A stretch of 64,000 nucleotides of DNA, from assembly GCF_002163855.1 (NCBI RefSeq), contig NZ_CP019332.1, positions 2,335,145 through 2,399,144 on the forward strand, given 5' to 3'. This document shows, one piece after another, positions 35,141-43,467 of this stretch (position 1 is its first letter; each line of letters begins with the position of its first letter). This DNA is from Winogradskyella sp. PC-19 (GTDB lineage: Bacteria; Bacteroidota; Bacteroidia; Flavobacteriales; Flavobacteriaceae). A program made the translations under genes and the position numbers. Under the pieces are notes generated by a model. It did not search any database, had not been told where the DNA came from, and saw only the letters and a list, made by a program, of their open reading frames with translations.

Positions 35141-36109
35141 TTAGCAACATCCGCCACCATCGTAATGGTATGTAGATTCGCTAATAAATATATCGTCTCG
35201 CCCTAAATCAGCTAATGCTCCTGCTGTTTTATCACAAATAGCGATAGGCTGATTTTTTAAAAGAATATGTCCTTTTTTGTCATCAAAAAAATCGTCGCTA
35301 CCATAATAAATTGCAGCTTTTCCTGTAAAAATACATGGACCATCTTCTGGCATTGGGTCTTTAATAGCAGCAACTTCAATCGACTCAATATAAATTAACT
35401 CATCAGTTGGGTAATTCTTAGGGTCAAGAATACGGTAAGGCTTTCTTGCTCTTATTTCGATTGTCCCAAAACCTGCGTCTGTTAATGCTTTTACATATTC
35501 TGCAATAGGCAAACTTCCGCTAAGGCATAATGCTCTTAACCTATCATCATTTCTTAGTGTGTCGTTCATTGGTTGCTCACATGTCGGGTCACTCATTACT
35601 AAACGTCCATGAGGCTTTAAAACACGATACATTTCATCAATGGCGCGTTTTAAATCTTCAGCTTTAAAAATATTAAATAGACAATTTTGTGCTGCTACAT
35701 CAATAGAGTTGTCTTCAACTGGTAAGTTTAGTGCATCTCCTTTTTTAAGATCTACAAATTCACTTTTAAACCAATCGTTTTGAGCCTCGGCTTCAATAAA
35801 ATTTTTACGAGACGCTTCTAGCATTTCGTCTACGACATCAACACCTATTACGCCTCCTTTTTGGCGATTAAAATATGAGAACTGTAACAATTCCATGCCG
35901 CCACCAACACCAACATAAAGCATTTTAGGGTCGTTGGTCAAATCACGAGCATTTACAGTACTTCCGCATCCGTAATTCATCTCCTGCATGATTCTTGGTA
36001 TCTTTAATCCTGGTAATTCCCAAATAGGGTTTGTTGTACAGCATAGGCCTACATCTGGTGTTAATGCTGCTTCTTTATATAAATCGTTTGTTGCTTCTAA
36101 GTAGCTCAT
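35141..36109 (-). CDS. arsM: Arsenite methyltransferase ArsM, arsenosugar type
   Basis: A 322-residue SAM-dependent methyltransferase. Motif I reads YVGVGGGMELLQF. The N-terminus carries a cysteine pair, Cys23-Cys24 (GLCCTTNP), and Cys48 in NYGCGSTVN, and there is a later PTCEQPMND. These are candidate arsenite-binding thiols. The C-terminal GGGCC is typical of the arsenosugar-operon subgroup. It methylates As(III) to give dimethyl-arsenic intermediates for ArsS. It is the last gene of the arsenosugar run, 11 bp after the purine nucleoside phosphorylase gene. Confidence 0.9.
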   Translation of the reverse strand: MSYLEATNDLYKEAALTPDVGLCCTTNPIWELPGLKIPRIMQEMNYGCGSTVNARDLTNDPKMLYVGVGGGMELLQFSYFNRQKGGVIGVDVVDEMLEASRKNFIEAEAQNDWFKSEFVDLKKGDALNLPVEDNSIDVAAQNCLFNIFKAEDLKRAIDEMYRVLKPHGRLVMSDPTCEQPMNDTLRNDDRLRALCLSGSLPIAEYVKALTDAGFGTIEIRARKPYRILDPKNYPTDELIYIESIEVAAIKDPMPEDGPCIFTGKAAIYYGSDDFFDDKKGHILLKNQPIAICDKTAGALADLGRDDIFISESTYHYDGGGCC

Positions 36110-36120
36110 AAATCTCTTTC

Positions 36121-36933
36121 TTATAACGTTTTTATTAATTCTTTAAATAAGGTAATCATATTTGGTTCTGCTTTGCCAGCCATTGCAATAATTTCGGCAA
36201 TATCTACAGGTTTTAAATTATCTGGGTCACATTCGTCGGTTAAAACAGAAACGGCAGCAACTTTTAAATTTAGATGATTTGCAACAATAACTTCGGGTAC
36301 TGTACTCATACCAACTGCGTCCGAGCCAATAATTTTTAACATTCGATATTCTGCACGTGTTTCTAACTGTGGGCCAACCACAGATGCATAAACACCTTTG
36401 TGTAATTTAATACCATTTGTTTTTGCAATTGCTTCAATTTTTGAATTGATTTCTAAATCGTAAGGCGCACTCATATCAGTAAAACGCTCACCTAGTTTTT
36501 CTACACCTTTAAATGCTAGTGGCGAACTGCCTTGCAAGTTAATATGGTCGTCGATAAGCATGATTTCACCTTTTTTGAAATCTAGATTTACTGCACCTGC
36601 TGCATTTGAAACTAAAAGTGTTTTGATACCTAGTTTTTCCATAATACGAACCGGAAAAGCTACATCTTGTAATGTATAACCTTCATATACATGAAAGCGG
36701 CCTTGCATAACCACTACTTTTTTATCAGCTAAAATTCCATAAATCAGTTTGCCTTTATGAAACTCAACCGTTGCTGTTGGGAAATTTGGGATATGATTAT
36801 AACTAGCTTCTGCAATAACTTCTATTTCATTAATAAGCTGTCCTAAACCTGTACCAAGTATAATCCCGACTTCGGGTTTGTCAAAGCCTTTGCTTTTAAG
36901 GTATTCTGTACTTTCTGTTATATATTTTGTCAT
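36121..36933 (-). CDS. Purine-nucleoside phosphorylase
   Basis: A 270-residue trimeric-type PNP. Landmarks are GIILGTGLGQL at 23-33, the phosphate-binding HKGKLIYG and MQGRFHVYEGY, LLVSNAAGAVN, and the base-binding VGPQLETRAEYRML followed by GMSTVPEVIVANH. It cleaves purine nucleosides with phosphate. In arsenosugar loci it is thought to remove adenine from the adenosyl-arsenic intermediate made by ArsS. It lies 11 bp before arsM, downstream of a terminator that separates it from the T9SS protein gene, so it may have its own promoter. Confidence 0.93.
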   Translation of the reverse strand: MTKYITESTEYLKSKGFDKPEVGIILGTGLGQLINEIEVIAEASYNHIPNFPTATVEFHKGKLIYGILADKKVVVMQGRFHVYEGYTLQDVAFPVRIMEKLGIKTLLVSNAAGAVNLDFKKGEIMLIDDHINLQGSSPLAFKGVEKLGERFTDMSAPYDLEINSKIEAIAKTNGIKLHKGVYASVVGPQLETRAEYRMLKIIGSDAVGMSTVPEVIVANHLNLKVAAVSVLTDECDPDNLKPVDIAEIIAMAGKAEPNMITLFKELIKTL

Positions 36934-36941
36934 GATAAAAA

Positions 36942-36981
36942 AATCGTAGTTATAGCTTCAAATTTATCTATAACTACGATT
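36942..36981 (-). terminator. Rho-independent terminator after the T9SS protein gene
   Basis: A perfect 14-bp stem, CTATAACTACGATT with AATCGTAGTTATAG, has a 12-base loop. On the minus strand a run of T follows. It divides the arsenosugar run into a five-gene part and pnp-arsM. Confidence 0.85.
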
Positions 36982-37003
36982 GTAAGCAATTTTAAAAGTA
37001 TAA

Positions 37004-37714
37004 TTATTCTATAATTAATCGTTTTGTTGTTTGCTTGCCTTCAGCTTCAATTCTTACGAGATAAATTCCAGTTTTAAGATTATTTAAATCAATGTCAGAA
37101 TTTAAAGACTGAACTGTTTTATAAACCTGTTTACCTAGCATGTTATAAACTGAGATTTGAGCGTCTTCATTTGTCGATGATTGTAGTGTTACATTTCCTT
37201 TTGAAGGATTTGGATATAGAGCTAGACTATTCAAAGTATTTTCGTTAATACTTAGACTCGCACAATCAGCTCCAGTATTTGCGCCAAGGGCAACATGTCC
37301 CCAACGTTCATTTATAGCAATACACTGTATAACAATAAAATCAAAGTCGGCTAATGTAGTTGATGGTGGTATAGAAAAAGTCATCATACCCGTTATAGGT
37401 GCTGTTCCAGGTCCACCAAAACCACCAGCATCGTTTTCTAATTGACCAGATATCTGAATAGCATCAGAACCAGGCGTCGCAATGTCATCAGTTTTAGAGA
37501 TGTAAACTCTTAAATCTGCGCCTTGTACTGTAGCAAAATTGCTTTCGAAAATAACGTCTTTATCACCTGAAGTCGTAAATGTAATATTAGCATCTCCACT
37601 GATACTATACATTGGATCACTCTGAACAAAACTGCCGCTTCGTGAGCATTGAGCTTGTGTAAATTGAAAAGAAGCCATAAAAGTTACGGCTAAAAAAAGT
37701 AGTTGTTTTTTCAT
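37004..37714 (-). CDS. DM13-like domain protein with T9SS sorting tail
   Basis: A 236-residue protein with a signal peptide (FLAVTFMASFQFTQAQ). The first domain resembles DM13 (GDANITFTTSGDKDVIFESNF, GADLRVYIS, DFDFIVIQC), a cysteine-containing fold proposed to act in redox. The C-terminal 70 residues are a type A T9SS sorting domain: LALYPNPSKGNVTL, YNMLGKQVYK and LKTGIYLVRIEAEGKQTTKRLII. It should therefore be secreted and attached to the surface. Its place within the arsenosugar run, between a terminator and the TIGR04282 gene, is notable; its role there is unknown. Confidence 0.82.
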   Translation of the reverse strand: MKKQLLFLAVTFMASFQFTQAQCSRSGSFVQSDPMYSISGDANITFTTSGDKDVIFESNFATVQGADLRVYISKTDDIATPGSDAIQISGQLENDAGGFGGPGTAPITGMMTFSIPPSTTLADFDFIVIQCIAINERWGHVALGANTGADCASLSINENTLNSLALYPNPSKGNVTLQSSTNEDAQISVYNMLGKQVYKTVQSLNSDIDLNNLKTGIYLVRIEAEGKQTTKRLIIE

Positions 37715-37726
37715 GAGAAAGTTGAT

Positions 37727-38332
37727 TTAGTTTTTAAACAAATAGTTAAACTCTTTATAGGGTTTTAAGTCCTCTAAATAGTCTATGTCGTTTAAAGTTT
37801 CTAAAACATACAGAGATTGCTCAAAAAAATCTTTTTTTGTTTTTTTTAAAACTGTCTCTGTACCCCAATTCTTATTTTTAAAGACGTTTTTATTCAGATT
37901 TTTCATACCTAAAAGGTAGTAGCCACCATCTTCTGCTGGACCAATGACAGCGTCATTTTCTTTTAGTTTTTTGTAGGCGTTTTGTATAATTTCTTCTTTT
38001 AAGTCTAGTAAGTCACTGCCAATAATAATTACTTTTTTAAAACCTTCAGAAAATAAAGTTTGAAAAGCATTCTCCATGCGTTCGCCAAGGTCATCTCCAT
38101 ATTGTAATTTTTTATTGAAAAAAGCATTGTCCCAAATATCGTTTTGCTGAATATTTTCAGAGTAAAATACAAATCGCTCTGCATCTACTTTTTTGGAAAC
38201 ATTTGCAGTATGCTGTAGTAGATGTTTGTAGATTTTTAAAGCTTCTACATCACCAACTGATTTTGCTAATCTAGTTTTGCATTTACCAAGTTCTGGGTTT
38301 CGTGTAAAAATAATCAAGGCACAATCAGTCAT
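37727..38332 (-). CDS. TIGR04282-type arsenosugar biosynthesis glycosyltransferase
   Basis: A 201-residue protein of the DUF2064/TIGR04282 group. It opens ALIIFTRNPELGKCKTRLA, with YGDDLGERMENAF and the ending VIGPAEDGGYYLLGM, a nucleotidyltransferase/GT-A-like fold. In this locus it is proposed to handle the sugar part of arsenosugars; the exact reaction is not settled by sequence. It follows the rhodanese gene by 5 bp and precedes the T9SS protein by 12 bp on the same strand. Confidence 0.88.
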   Translation of the reverse strand: MTDCALIIFTRNPELGKCKTRLAKSVGDVEALKIYKHLLQHTANVSKKVDAERFVFYSENIQQNDIWDNAFFNKKLQYGDDLGERMENAFQTLFSEGFKKVIIIGSDLLDLKEEIIQNAYKKLKENDAVIGPAEDGGYYLLGMKNLNKNVFKNKNWGTETVLKKTKKDFFEQSLYVLETLNDIDYLEDLKPYKEFNYLFKN

Positions 38333-38337
38333 CCTTT

Positions 38338-38838
38338 TTAGTTTTTGGGATAAACCTTAATTCCTTTTTTTACCCATTTACTCCATTCTTCAGAAAAAGC
38401 ATGAATACTATCGGTTATTTTTTCTCTATCGTTATAGACTTTAAAGTTGTTGTTTTTCCATTCAAAAATTCCGCCATAAAGATTTCTAACGTTTGTGTAG
38501 CCTTCTTTTTTAAGTTTTTCAGCAATATCTTCAGATCTAATACCTAATGAGCAATAAACCACGATTTCTTTGTTTTTATCGGTTATAGTATCCGTTACTT
38601 TTTTTATATCAAAATTATCATAACCGATACAAATAGCATTCTTTAGATGACTAACAACATATTCGTTAGTTTCTCTAGCGTCTAACAGAATGGCTTGAGT
38701 TTTTGGCATTGCCAACTCCTGTACAGAAATATATGGAATGGTTTGCTGATTATTTTCCTTCAATAATTTGTTTAAATCGTCTTGGGTAAAACCTAAAGTT
38801 GAAATAAAAATGAATATGTAAAACAAGTTCTGTTTCAT
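38338..38838 (-). CDS. Rhodanese-like domain protein, exported
   Basis: About 166 residues from the ATG at 38838, which gives a good signal peptide (NLFYIFIFISTLGFTQ) and starts 10 bp after arsS ends. A longer frame back to 38898 would run into arsS and is rejected. The rhodanese domain has LLDARETNEYVVSHLKNA and the active-site loop VVYCSLGIRSEDIA with the catalytic Cys. It could transfer sulfur or bind thiol-reactive species in the periplasm. Because it lies inside the arsenosugar run, a role with thio-arsenicals is conceivable but unproven. Confidence 0.85.
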   Translation of the reverse strand: MKQNLFYIFIFISTLGFTQDDLNKLLKENNQQTIPYISVQELAMPKTQAILLDARETNEYVVSHLKNAICIGYDNFDIKKVTDTITDKNKEIVVYCSLGIRSEDIAEKLKKEGYTNVRNLYGGIFEWKNNNFKVYNDREKITDSIHAFSEEWSKWVKKGIKVYPKN

Positions 38839-38848
38839 ATACGTAAAA

Positions 38849-39913
38849 TTATGCAACAACGCCTTGACAGCTACTTCCTGCTCCTGCTGTACAACCATAG
38901 CAGTGTTGAGAGATTACTATATTTCTGCCTTCAAGTAGTTCTGTTTTATATTCAGATATATGCTTTGCTTTACTATTTACTGGTAATTCTAACATCTGGT
39001 TAAAATCACAATCAAATAAGTATCCATCCCAACTAACCGATAATGTGTTTGTGCACATCACATTTTGAACAGCAGCAGGATTATATGCTTCGACTAAGGA
39101 ATACATATAGTCTTCATAATTTTCTGAAGCAATTAAATAATCTAGGAAACGTGCAATTGGTAAATTTGTAATAGCAAAAAGATTATGAAATTGAATACCA
39201 AAATCTTCCATCAAGGCTTTCTTGAAGTCTTTTTCCATTGCCATTTGGTCACCAGGTAAAAATGCGCCACTAGGATTATAAACTAAATCGAGTTTTAAGT
39301 CACTATCAGGCATTCCGTAACCAACAGCATTTAGTTCTTGCAGCGCTTTTATTGACATGTCAAAAACACCTTCACCACGTTGCTTATCTGTTTTTCCTCT
39401 TGTCCAGTGCGGCATGGAACTTACCACATGAATATTATGTTTTTTGAAAAACTCGGGTAAATCGTAATATTTTTTATTGGCTCTAATAATGGTAAGGTTA
39501 GAGCGTACAATAAAATCTTTGATACCAATCTTTGAAGCTTCTTCTACAAACCATCTGAAATTTGGATTCATTTCTGGAGCTCCACCTGTTAAATCTAGTG
39601 TGTGTGCACCAGTTGTTTTAATCACATCCAAAATCTGTTGCATGGTCTCTTGTGTCATTATTTCCTTCCGGTCAGGACCTGCATCAACGTGACAATGCTC
39701 GCAAACTTGATTGCACATATAGCCTACGTTAATCTGTAGAATTTCTAAGGTATTAGCTTTAAGCGGAAACTGATTTGTTTCTGAAATTTTATTCTTAAAT
39801 GTTGGTAATTCACCATTTGCAAAAATACCATTTGATAAAATCTCTAGTTGTTTATTTGTATTCGCTAAATCACTATGTCTTTTTTGTAGCGATTGCGTTT
39901 TTAATTTACCCAT
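38849..39913 (-). CDS. arsS: Arsenosugar biosynthesis radical SAM protein ArsS
   Basis: A 354-residue radical SAM enzyme. The cluster motif CNQVCEHC gives Cys67, Cys71 and Cys74, followed by HVDAGPDRKE. The C-terminal DUF3641 part ends HCYGCTAGAGSSCQGVVA (Cys338, 341, 349). Family knowledge: ArsS adds a 5'-deoxyadenosyl group to dimethylarsenite. Some homologues carry selenocysteine; here all these positions are ordinary cysteine codons with no in-frame TGA. The start overlaps the end of the AhpD-like gene by 8 bp. Identification is strong. Confidence 0.93.
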   Translation of the reverse strand: MGKLKTQSLQKRHSDLANTNKQLEILSNGIFANGELPTFKNKISETNQFPLKANTLEILQINVGYMCNQVCEHCHVDAGPDRKEIMTQETMQQILDVIKTTGAHTLDLTGGAPEMNPNFRWFVEEASKIGIKDFIVRSNLTIIRANKKYYDLPEFFKKHNIHVVSSMPHWTRGKTDKQRGEGVFDMSIKALQELNAVGYGMPDSDLKLDLVYNPSGAFLPGDQMAMEKDFKKALMEDFGIQFHNLFAITNLPIARFLDYLIASENYEDYMYSLVEAYNPAAVQNVMCTNTLSVSWDGYLFDCDFNQMLELPVNSKAKHISEYKTELLEGRNIVISQHCYGCTAGAGSSCQGVVA

Positions 39914-40241
39914 CTAACTTATTTACTTTATTCATCATCTGCACACCATGTACTAATGTAGCACCACTTTTTATAGCAGCCCCAACATGTATGGCTTCCA
40001 TCATTTCTTCTTTGGTTACGCCACGTTGTAGACCGTCTTTGGTATAGGCGTCAATGCAATAAGGGCATTGTTCTGTATGTGCAACAGCTAAAGCTATTAA
40101 AGACTTTTCTCGAGCGGTAAGTGCGCCTTCTTCAAATACTTTTCCGTAGTATTCAAAGAATTTATTTCCTAAATCCTCACTCCATTCGGTAATTTTCCCA
40201 AATTTTCTTAAGTCTGCTGGGTCATAATATGTTTTAGACAT
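39906..40241 (-). CDS. Arsenosugar-associated AhpD/carboxymuconolactone-decarboxylase-like protein
   Basis: About 111 residues from the ATG at 40241, which matches the usual family start MSKTYYDPADLRKF; an upstream ATG at 40268 is less likely. The AhpD-type redox motif is present as EQCPYCIDAYTKDG (CxxC), followed by EEMMEAIHVGAAIKSG. Relatives are named peroxidase-like proteins of arsenosugar operons and may reduce arsenic species or peroxides using the CxxC. It is the first gene of the run and overlaps arsS by 8 bp. Confidence 0.9.
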   Translation of the reverse strand: MSKTYYDPADLRKFGKITEWSEDLGNKFFEYYGKVFEEGALTAREKSLIALAVAHTEQCPYCIDAYTKDGLQRGVTKEEMMEAIHVGAAIKSGATLVHGVQMMNKVNKLDG

Positions 40242-40265
40242 AAATGTATTTAGTTTTATAAAAAA

Positions 40266-40275
40266 CAAGATAGTA
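40266..40275 (-). promoter_or_regulatory. Promoter-like TACTATCTTG box of the arsenosugar run
   Basis: On the minus strand TACTATCTTG ends 24 bp before the chosen start of the AhpD-like gene. It is identical to the box at 34604-34613. No ArsR-type palindrome is obvious beside it. Confidence 0.3.
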
Positions 40276-40382
40276 TTTTAAGACGAAGTAAAAAGCTAAA
40301 GCTTACATAAAGAATTAAGAAATTATTGCAAGATATTTTTCTTCAAAAAAACATAGATTCTTTATTCTTTTTGTTGTGCCAT

Positions 40383-42965
40383 TTATGCTGAATTACGGCT
40401 CGCATTAATATTGCCAAAGAGTGACCGTGTGACCATACTTGCATAAATTTTTAATTGCTCATCGTCAGGTTTAGCTCCATTTTTTTCTAGCTCTTGAATC
40501 TTTTTTAATGCATATTGTTGGATTGTCAATAAAGGTAGAACAATGGATTCTCTAACTGCAATAGAAGCTTTACTTGAAGGTTCTTCTTGCATCAATTCTT
40601 TATAGCCAGTTAGTTTTAAAATCAAACGTTTTGAGGTTTCATATTCCTCATTAATGATATTCCAAAAATCACCATATTCCTCATCTTCTGACATGTATCT
40701 TGTTAAATCAAAAAATGATTTTGATAAGGACATCATACTATTGCTAATGAGTGTTTTAAAGAATTTAGATGTTTTAAAGAGCGTCTGTACTTTTTCAAAT
40801 TGTCCTGTGTCTTCATAATGTTTTAAAGCAGTACCAACACCAAAAAAGCCAGGCACATTTTGTTTTAACTGGCTCCAAGAGCCTACAAAAGGAATAGCTC
40901 TTAAATCTTCAAAAACTAAGCCTTTGGCTTTACCGCGCTTTGATGGACGACTACCAATATTTGTTTTAGCATAATATTTAAGTGTACTCATATGCTCTAA
41001 ATATGAAATGAATTTTGGATGCGCTTTAAAGTCTGAATAAGCTTTATAGCTACGTTCGGATAAGTCATTCATTATAGCTCTGTTCTCTGGCTGCATACTT
41101 AAATCAGAATCATTTAATCGATTATGAATGCCAGAGCTAATCAATTGCTCTAGATTGTATTGTGAAGAATCTAATGTCCCAAAATTAGAACTAATGGTCT
41201 GTCCTTGGATGGTTAATTGTACTTCTTTGTCCTCAATTGTTGGACCAAGCGAAGCATAAAAATTGTGTGTTTTTCCGCCACCACGTGCAGGTGGTCCACC
41301 ACGACCATCAAAGAAAATAACTTTTACACCATGTTCTCGAGATACACGGGTTAGGTTTTCTTTGGCTTTATAAATGGCCCAATTAGCCATTAAATAGCCT
41401 CCATCTTTAGTGCCATCACTAAAGCCTAACATTATAGTTTGTTTGTTTCCTCTTGTCTTAAGGTGTGCAGCATAATTAGGATTTGTATATAACTCTTCCA
41501 TAACTTTTGGTGCATTTTCTAAATCTGTAATGGTTTCAAAAAGAGGTCCAATATCTACTGTTAATTCATCTTGAAAAGCAACCAATTTAAGCATCGCAAA
41601 TAGTTGCATGACGTTAAGTGTGGTTTGGTTATTGCTTATAATATATCGGTTTGCCGATTTTTCACCATTTTCATCTTGTATGGTTTTAATGACTTTCATA
41701 GTTTTTAAAGCCTTTAATGTTTCTTCATCCTTGATTAAGGATAAGTCAATTTCGCCTTTAATCTTAGATAGAATTTTTATCTGCTCTTTTTCAGTTAAAT
41801 CATGATAGTCTTTTGGAAAAATTGAATCTCCGTTTTCAATAGATGTATTAACCATCTCGTTGAAAAACTGATTATGTTTTCTGCTGTCTTGTCTGATATC
41901 TAGGTTAGCTAAATGAAAACCAAACAAATGAATTTTATTAATAAGACTATTGACCTCGTTGATGTAAAGTGACTGATGCTTTTCCGTAATAATATCCTTT
42001 ATGGCTTGCATTTCAGAAGCAAAATGATCGGCAGTCAATTCTGATGACTTATTGGTAATAATTGCCCAAAGCTCGGTTTCTAAATCAATAATTCTACTTT
42101 CTACACCATCAAAAGTTAGTTTTCTTCTTAAGCGTCTTGCATCTCGGTAATAATTTTTTATAACTGTGATACGTAATCTCCTAGCAACTTTCAATGTTGT
42201 TTCTGGTGTGACAAAAGGATTTCCATCTCTGTCTCCACCAGGCCAAAAACCAATGTTTATAATGTCATTTTCGATATGTTTCCCATCAAAAATATTCTGC
42301 TGAATATAATCGTAAATTTGACCAAAGGACTTGTAGAATACATTTTCTAGATACCACATTAAACTCACTGCCTCGTCATAAGGAGATGGTTTTTTATGTT
42401 TGTAAAATGGCGTTTTTCCTAGTTGGGCTAATAAATCGTTTATTTTGAGTAAATCATCATTCCTAATAGCTTGGGATAATTCTGTAATTATGCCTAAAAC
42501 AGAGCCTGGATAAAATTGAGTTGGATGAGCCGTTAGTACAATACGAACTTTAAATTCTTCTAGATATTTTTGAAGTAAATCTAATTTGTTTTCCTTAGAT
42601 ACAGCTTCCTTTAGGCTTCGTAGCGTTCCAATGCCGTCCATGTTATTTACAACCGGAAAAGCTGCGTCCTCAATAGCATCAAACAGGACAACTTGTCGTT
42701 CTATGTATTGAATAAACCGGAATAATAAATCTATTTGACTCTCTGGAGAACGTCTGGCTTGATATTTTTCAAAGAAGGTTTCAATAATAGTTGTCGGGTC
42801 ATCTTGGTTAGCAAAACCCTTTTTGCATGTCGCATGGAACAAAGGTAATAATGTGCCTGTTCTTTTGATAGTATCAAATGGTAGCGTCACAAAAATACTA
42901 TTGTAAATTTGATATTTTGATAATACATTTTGATTGAATCTCGTGAGCTTTGGTTGTGTTGGCAT
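40383..42965 (-). CDS. ppc: Phosphoenolpyruvate carboxylase
   Basis: An 860-residue bacterial-type PEP carboxylase, near the usual length. The catalytic His lies in VLTAHPTQFYPGS near residue 147. Other landmarks are GFWPGGDRDGNPFVTPET, FFDGRGGPPARGGGKTHNF (glycine-rich loop) and the C-terminal LFGNINASRNSA. It fixes bicarbonate onto PEP to replenish oxaloacetate. It is the last core gene before the integrated element and is transcribed away from it. Its 5' side faces the 502-bp gene-free junction region. Confidence 0.95.
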   Translation of the reverse strand: MPTQPKLTRFNQNVLSKYQIYNSIFVTLPFDTIKRTGTLLPLFHATCKKGFANQDDPTTIIETFFEKYQARRSPESQIDLLFRFIQYIERQVVLFDAIEDAAFPVVNNMDGIGTLRSLKEAVSKENKLDLLQKYLEEFKVRIVLTAHPTQFYPGSVLGIITELSQAIRNDDLLKINDLLAQLGKTPFYKHKKPSPYDEAVSLMWYLENVFYKSFGQIYDYIQQNIFDGKHIENDIINIGFWPGGDRDGNPFVTPETTLKVARRLRITVIKNYYRDARRLRRKLTFDGVESRIIDLETELWAIITNKSSELTADHFASEMQAIKDIITEKHQSLYINEVNSLINKIHLFGFHLANLDIRQDSRKHNQFFNEMVNTSIENGDSIFPKDYHDLTEKEQIKILSKIKGEIDLSLIKDEETLKALKTMKVIKTIQDENGEKSANRYIISNNQTTLNVMQLFAMLKLVAFQDELTVDIGPLFETITDLENAPKVMEELYTNPNYAAHLKTRGNKQTIMLGFSDGTKDGGYLMANWAIYKAKENLTRVSREHGVKVIFFDGRGGPPARGGGKTHNFYASLGPTIEDKEVQLTIQGQTISSNFGTLDSSQYNLEQLISSGIHNRLNDSDLSMQPENRAIMNDLSERSYKAYSDFKAHPKFISYLEHMSTLKYYAKTNIGSRPSKRGKAKGLVFEDLRAIPFVGSWSQLKQNVPGFFGVGTALKHYEDTGQFEKVQTLFKTSKFFKTLISNSMMSLSKSFFDLTRYMSEDEEYGDFWNIINEEYETSKRLILKLTGYKELMQEEPSSKASIAVRESIVLPLLTIQQYALKKIQELEKNGAKPDDEQLKIYASMVTRSLFGNINASRNSA

Positions 42966-43244
42966 TAAATTATAATGTTTTTTGTTTCTAATAGTCTATA
43001 TTTTAGAAACTCGTATTTGTTTTCGATAGTTTGTAAACAAAAAGTTAAAGTTGACTTCGTATTTTTATTAAATATCAATAAAAAATTTGATTTTATTGTG
43101 TTAAGATTTGATGTTTTTTTTAATAAAAAAATACTGGTAAATATTTGGTAAAAAAGGGTTGTTTATATTGTGAATCCTTCAATATAAAATGTGTATGACT
43201 TATTTATATTGTTAAATGATTAATCTTAAAAGATTCAAAAACCA

Positions 43245-43274
43245 AAAAACCCAATTCAAACGAATTGGGTTTTT
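43245..43274 (-). terminator. Hairpin terminator, probably of the displaced tRNA gene
   Basis: A perfect 13-bp stem AAAAACCCAATTC/GAATTGGGTTTTT with a 4-base loop. It works in either direction, but on the minus strand it starts 2 bp after the CCA end of the tRNA fragment at 43277-43291, where a tRNA terminator would be expected. Confidence 0.8.
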
Positions 43275-43276
43275 GA

Positions 43277-43291
43277 TGGTGGTGCCTCCAG
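43277..43291 (-). other. Attachment site: tRNA 3'-end fragment (attL)
   Basis: On the minus strand the bases read CTGGAGGCACCACCA. This parses as the end of a T stem, a 7-base acceptor strand (AGGCACC), the discriminator A and CCA. The rest of the tRNA is absent: the sequence departs immediately inward. This is what remains on one side after an element integrates into a tRNA 3' end. The full tRNA (possibly tRNA-Phe, from memory) should lie at the other end, beyond 64000. Confidence 0.65.
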
Positions 43292-43338
43292 TACCACTTT
43301 TTAGTTTAATACATGTTATTCTATTTTAACTATAATTA

Positions 43339-43367
43339 TTTAAAACCCTTTATTTATAGGGTTTAAA
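43339..43367. repeat. Hairpin beside the attachment site
   Basis: TTTAAAACCCT and AGGGTTTAAA form a 10-bp stem with one bulged A and an 8-base loop. It lies between the tRNA fragment and the integrase and could be an integrase or excisionase site or a leader structure. Confidence 0.4.
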
Positions 43368-43419
43368 TTGTGTATTTCATATAATTGAGTAAATTTGATA
43401 TAACAACGAATAAACAATA

Positions 43420-43440
43420 TGTTGTCCCTTTTGTTGTCCC
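43420..43440 (+). promoter_or_regulatory. Direct repeats TGTTGTCCC upstream of integrase
   Basis: TGTTGTCCC occurs at 43420-43428 and 43432-43440, 12 bp apart, 28 bp before the integrase ATG. Position and form fit arm-type integrase sites or an operator controlling the integrase gene. Confidence 0.5.
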
Positions 43441-43467
43441 CCGATTTAATATTGAATTTATTTTTTT

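Larger units (their letters stand above)
42966..43467. other. Chromosome/element junction, gene-free
   Basis: 502 bp without a credible gene. The left 280 bp is very AT-rich and would contain the ppc promoter. The right part contains, in order, a terminator hairpin, a tRNA 3'-end fragment, a hairpin and the direct repeats described separately, and then the integrase gene. Confidence 0.7.

Noticed and set aside
38849-39913. Selenocysteine in ArsS
   Set aside because: The radical SAM and C-terminal cysteines are ordinary Cys codons and no in-frame TGA occurs before the stop.
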